NCBI RefSeq assembly: GCF_001690525.1
Contig: NZ_LZGT01000079.1
Span: 1-32,962, forward strand
Length of the DNA stretch: 32,962 bases
From: Gilliamella sp. App6-5
Lineage (GTDB): Bacteria; Pseudomonadota; Gammaproteobacteria; Enterobacterales; Orbaceae
Direction of reading: 5' to 3'
Below are positions 31,448 through 32,962 of the stretch, one piece after another; the stretch's first letter is position 1, and every line of letters begins with the position of its first letter. The notes under the pieces are model-generated. The model was not told where the DNA came from. It ran no database searches and saw only the letters and a program-made list of their open reading frames with translations. The translations under genes were made by a program, and so were the position numbers.

Positions 31448-32081
31448 TGTCTCTCTCATAGATATTGTTATTTTGAAAATTCACAGTTACCCCCGAATCC
31501 AGCTCATTAATAACCCCTGATAGGGTATCGAAGTTTCCAATGTTTAACGGGTTATACTGCGGAGGTTCGGTAATATCAGGGTTGTTTGGATCGGGTTGCC
31601 AATCAGGATCAGGAATTGGGTTATCAATAGCGTTTAAATCAAAGGATTGGCGTGTATCTTCAAATCCAACTTCGCGTACTGCACTAAAATTAAATTGATA
31701 AAAAATTCTCCCTCGATCTAAATCGAGTAAATCCCCACCATCATATTGAATGGGGTGATGCGCTGGTGAAGGTTCATAACCCAGCAATGCTCGCCAAAGT
31801 TCGGTTTTTATATTTTCGACAATGTCGTATGCTTCGTGTTGCCCTCGCTCATCAAGAGGCTTTAATACAACAATAACCCCAAACCCCTCTGTCACATTTT
31901 GCCAATAATCTGTTTGTGACTGGTTATCTTGTGCGCTATCATCAAGCGGAACCACATAAGCGGCAGGTAATTTTAAAAATGCCGTATCTTTGATAGCTGA
32001 AAATTCAGCAGCCCCCCCAACACGACCTTCAAAGCTAGGACTAAAATGGCGCAATGTGTGAACGATATGTGATAATTTCAT
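31437..32081 (-). CDS. Tail terminator-like protein (gp37, Mu J)
   Basis: A 214-residue Mu gp37-like tail terminator/completion protein. The conserved part is LPAAYVVPLDD, then FGVIVVLKPLDERGQHEAYD, LWRALLGYEPSP and IQYDGGDLLDLDRGRIFYQF with FNFSAVRE. The last about 55 residues are Pro/Asp/Asn-rich (DNPIPDPDWQPDPNNPDITE) and look disordered. It heads the readable tail operon; a gene remnant lies 22 bp upstream. Confidence 0.85.
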   Translation of the reverse strand: MKLSHIVHTLRHFSPSFEGRVGGAAEFSAIKDTAFLKLPAAYVVPLDDSAQDNQSQTDYWQNVTEGFGVIVVLKPLDERGQHEAYDIVENIKTELWRALLGYEPSPAHHPIQYDGGDLLDLDRGRIFYQFNFSAVREVGFEDTRQSFDLNAIDNPIPDPDWQPDPNNPDITEPPQYNPLNIGNFDTLSGVINELDSGVTVNFQNNNIYERDNDN

Positions 32082-32102
32082 TGTTTAACCTAATTCATTA
32101 AT

Positions 32103-32247
32103 TTACACGGATAATACTGACGACTGTTCAAGCGTAGCGACAGCATCACGGAATAATATTATTGCTTGGTCTTTAGGTATTAAGGCCAGTTCAAGTTTAT
32201 TCGGAATGATGTGGTCTACTACGATAATGTGTTCATATCTGCTTTAC
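32103..32247 (-). pseudogene. 3' remnant of an unknown prophage gene
   Basis: A frame of about 47 codons without a start reads RYEHIIVVDHIIPNKLELAL, then IPKDQAIILFRDAVATLEQS and SVLSV before TAA at 32103. VDHIIPNKLELA recalls the first half of HNH nuclease motifs, but the rest does not continue as HNH, so I leave the family open. The IS at 32307 lies upstream and the frame is stopped before it, so the 5' part was lost or displaced. In Mu this position is held by gp36. Confidence 0.4.
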
Positions 32248-32380
32248 TTTAAACATGTAACATAGAATATTTTAGTTGGACTTTACACCATCTAGTGTTG
32301 TTGTATTGTAACTATCCCCTAAAATAGTACAGCAAAAAAGTAGAAAATTCTCTATGATAAAAGTAAAAGAGGATTCAATT

Positions 32381-32638
32381 ATGAAAAAAATGACTGAACA
32401 TCAAATCGTCGCTATTTTAAAAGAAGCTGAAGCAGGTATTCCTGTCAAGGAACTCTGCCGTAAATATGGCATGGCAAATTCAACTTTCTATAAATGGCGA
32501 GAAAAATACGGCGGAATGGAAACCTCTGATATTAAACGTTTAAAGGAGCTTGAGGCCGAAAACCGTAAACTTAAACAGATGTTTGCCGAACTGAGCTTAA
32601 AATCCCAGCTTCAGGAAGAAATCATAAAAAAGCTTTAG
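32381..32638 (+). CDS. IS3-family transposase OrfA, copy 2
   Basis: The 85-residue OrfA is the same as in copy 1 (differences in the DNA are nearly all silent). AGAGGA lies before ATG 32381; an in-frame ATG at 32354 is less likely because copy 1 lacks that extension. The helix-turn-helix ELCRKYGMANSTFYKWREKY and coiled coil are intact. AAAAAAG (32626-32632) is the frameshift site into orfB. Confidence 0.92.
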   Translation: MKKMTEHQIVAILKEAEAGIPVKELCRKYGMANSTFYKWREKYGGMETSDIKRLKELEAENRKLKQMFAELSLKSQLQEEIIKKL

Positions 32639-32962
32639 TGCCCACAAAGGTACGTAAAATGTGGGCACAGCAACTACAACAAAATCATTCAGTTACTATT
32701 GCTATGAGTTGTGCCATTGTTGGCTTAAGCCGTTGTGCTTACTATCATCAACCTAAGTTACCGGATGATTCGGTGATTATTTCGGTGTTGAATGCTATCA
32801 CAGACCGGCATTTACGCTGGGGCTTTCCCAAATGTTTTAATCGCATCAGAAAGCTCGGCTATAAATGGAATCATAAACGGGTGTATCGGGTGTATTGTGA
32901 GTTAAAACTTAATATTAGAGCTAAACGTAAAAAACGTATCCCCCAACGAACACCAGAAAAGC
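32632..32962 (+). CDS. IS3-family OrfB, 5' part
   Basis: Entered by -1 slippage at the A6G run, the frame gives ALVPTKVRKMWAQQLQQNHS, GLSRCAYYHQPKLPDDSVII and RHLRWGFPKCFNRIRKLGYK, then RVYRVYCELKLNIRAKRKKR. This is the HTH_21/pre-rve part of an IS3 OrfAB transposase. The DDE core lies past the window edge, so completeness cannot be judged. No internal stop is present. Confidence 0.88.

Larger units (their letters stand above)
20023..32247 (-). mobile_element. Mu-like prophage, tail half
   Basis: Fifteen minus-strand frames follow the Mu order from gp37 to the fibre genes, mostly with overlapping stop and start codons. The capsid, replication, transposase and lysis genes would lie beyond the window to the right, unless lost. 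The right side in this window is bounded by an IS3 element at 32307. I cannot place the prophage end next to 20022, and no gin or mom-like gene follows the fibre chaperone. Confidence 0.9.
32307..32962 (+). mobile_element. Second IS3-family copy, cut by the window edge
   Basis: The left end TGTAACTATCCCC matches the copy at 6991. orfA is intact and orfB is open to the last base of the window, including the region lost from the first copy, so this is the likely active parent. Target duplications and the right end lie outside the window. Confidence 0.88.

Noticed and set aside
32180-32247. HNH endonuclease
   Set aside because: Only a VDHI.P-like patch is present; the downstream Asn/His part of the motif is missing.

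Overview
The window is AT-rich bacterial DNA with gammaproteobacterial gene content: a yggR/yggS/yggT cluster, glk, ycgL and ycgN, corA, ssb, yjfI/yjfJ- and yqiJ/yqiK-type genes, an E. coli-like type I-E CRISPR repeat and Mu-like tail genes. Low GC together with Enterobacterales-like families suggests the Orbaceae (Gilliamella and relatives, insect-gut bacteria). That placement is inference; no rRNA gene is present to confirm it.

Positions 1-6650 are ordinary chromosome. A PilT-like ATPase gene diverges from yggS-yggT. A minus-strand group glk-ycgL-ycgN follows, then corA (minus) and ssb (plus). At 6991-7578 lies an IS3-family element whose orfB has lost its middle. A second, apparently intact copy of the same IS enters the window at 32307 in the same orientation and runs off the end.

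Positions 8035-17424 hold the most striking unit, a five-gene plus-strand operon: a DUF2170 (YjfI) protein with a DNA-binding-like N-terminal extension, a PspA/IM30 protein (YjfJ), a YqiJ-type membrane protein with an OB fold, a long YqiK-type flotillin, and a 1653-residue AAA+ ATPase. Two tandem TTACATGTAA palindromes overlap the candidate promoter. It reads as a membrane-stress or membrane-organisation module: PspA coats the membrane, flotillin and YqiJ form a microdomain scaffold, the giant ATPase remodels an unknown target, and the first protein may regulate the operon.

Positions 17425-20022 are debris plus a CRISPR array. The debris is a broken adhesin C-terminus, a broken IS481-like transposase and the tail of a hexapeptide acyltransferase. 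The array has eight 29-bp repeats and seven 32-bp spacers, is read leftward, and has no cas genes in view. A 66-residue ORF of unknown function starts just beyond its old end. Spacer 2 encodes a tail-fibre motif closely related to one in the neighbouring prophage.

Positions 20023-32250 are the tail half of a Mu-like prophage on the minus strand, in Mu order: terminator, DUF2635, sheath, tube, two-frame assembly chaperone, tape measure, N/gp43, P/gp44, gp45 spike, gp46, gp47, gp48, fibre, fibre chaperone. It carries a canonical CCCAAAG frameshift site and an unexpected intrinsic terminator between gp45 and gp46. The second IS copy lies at its upstream side, where a gene remnant remains.
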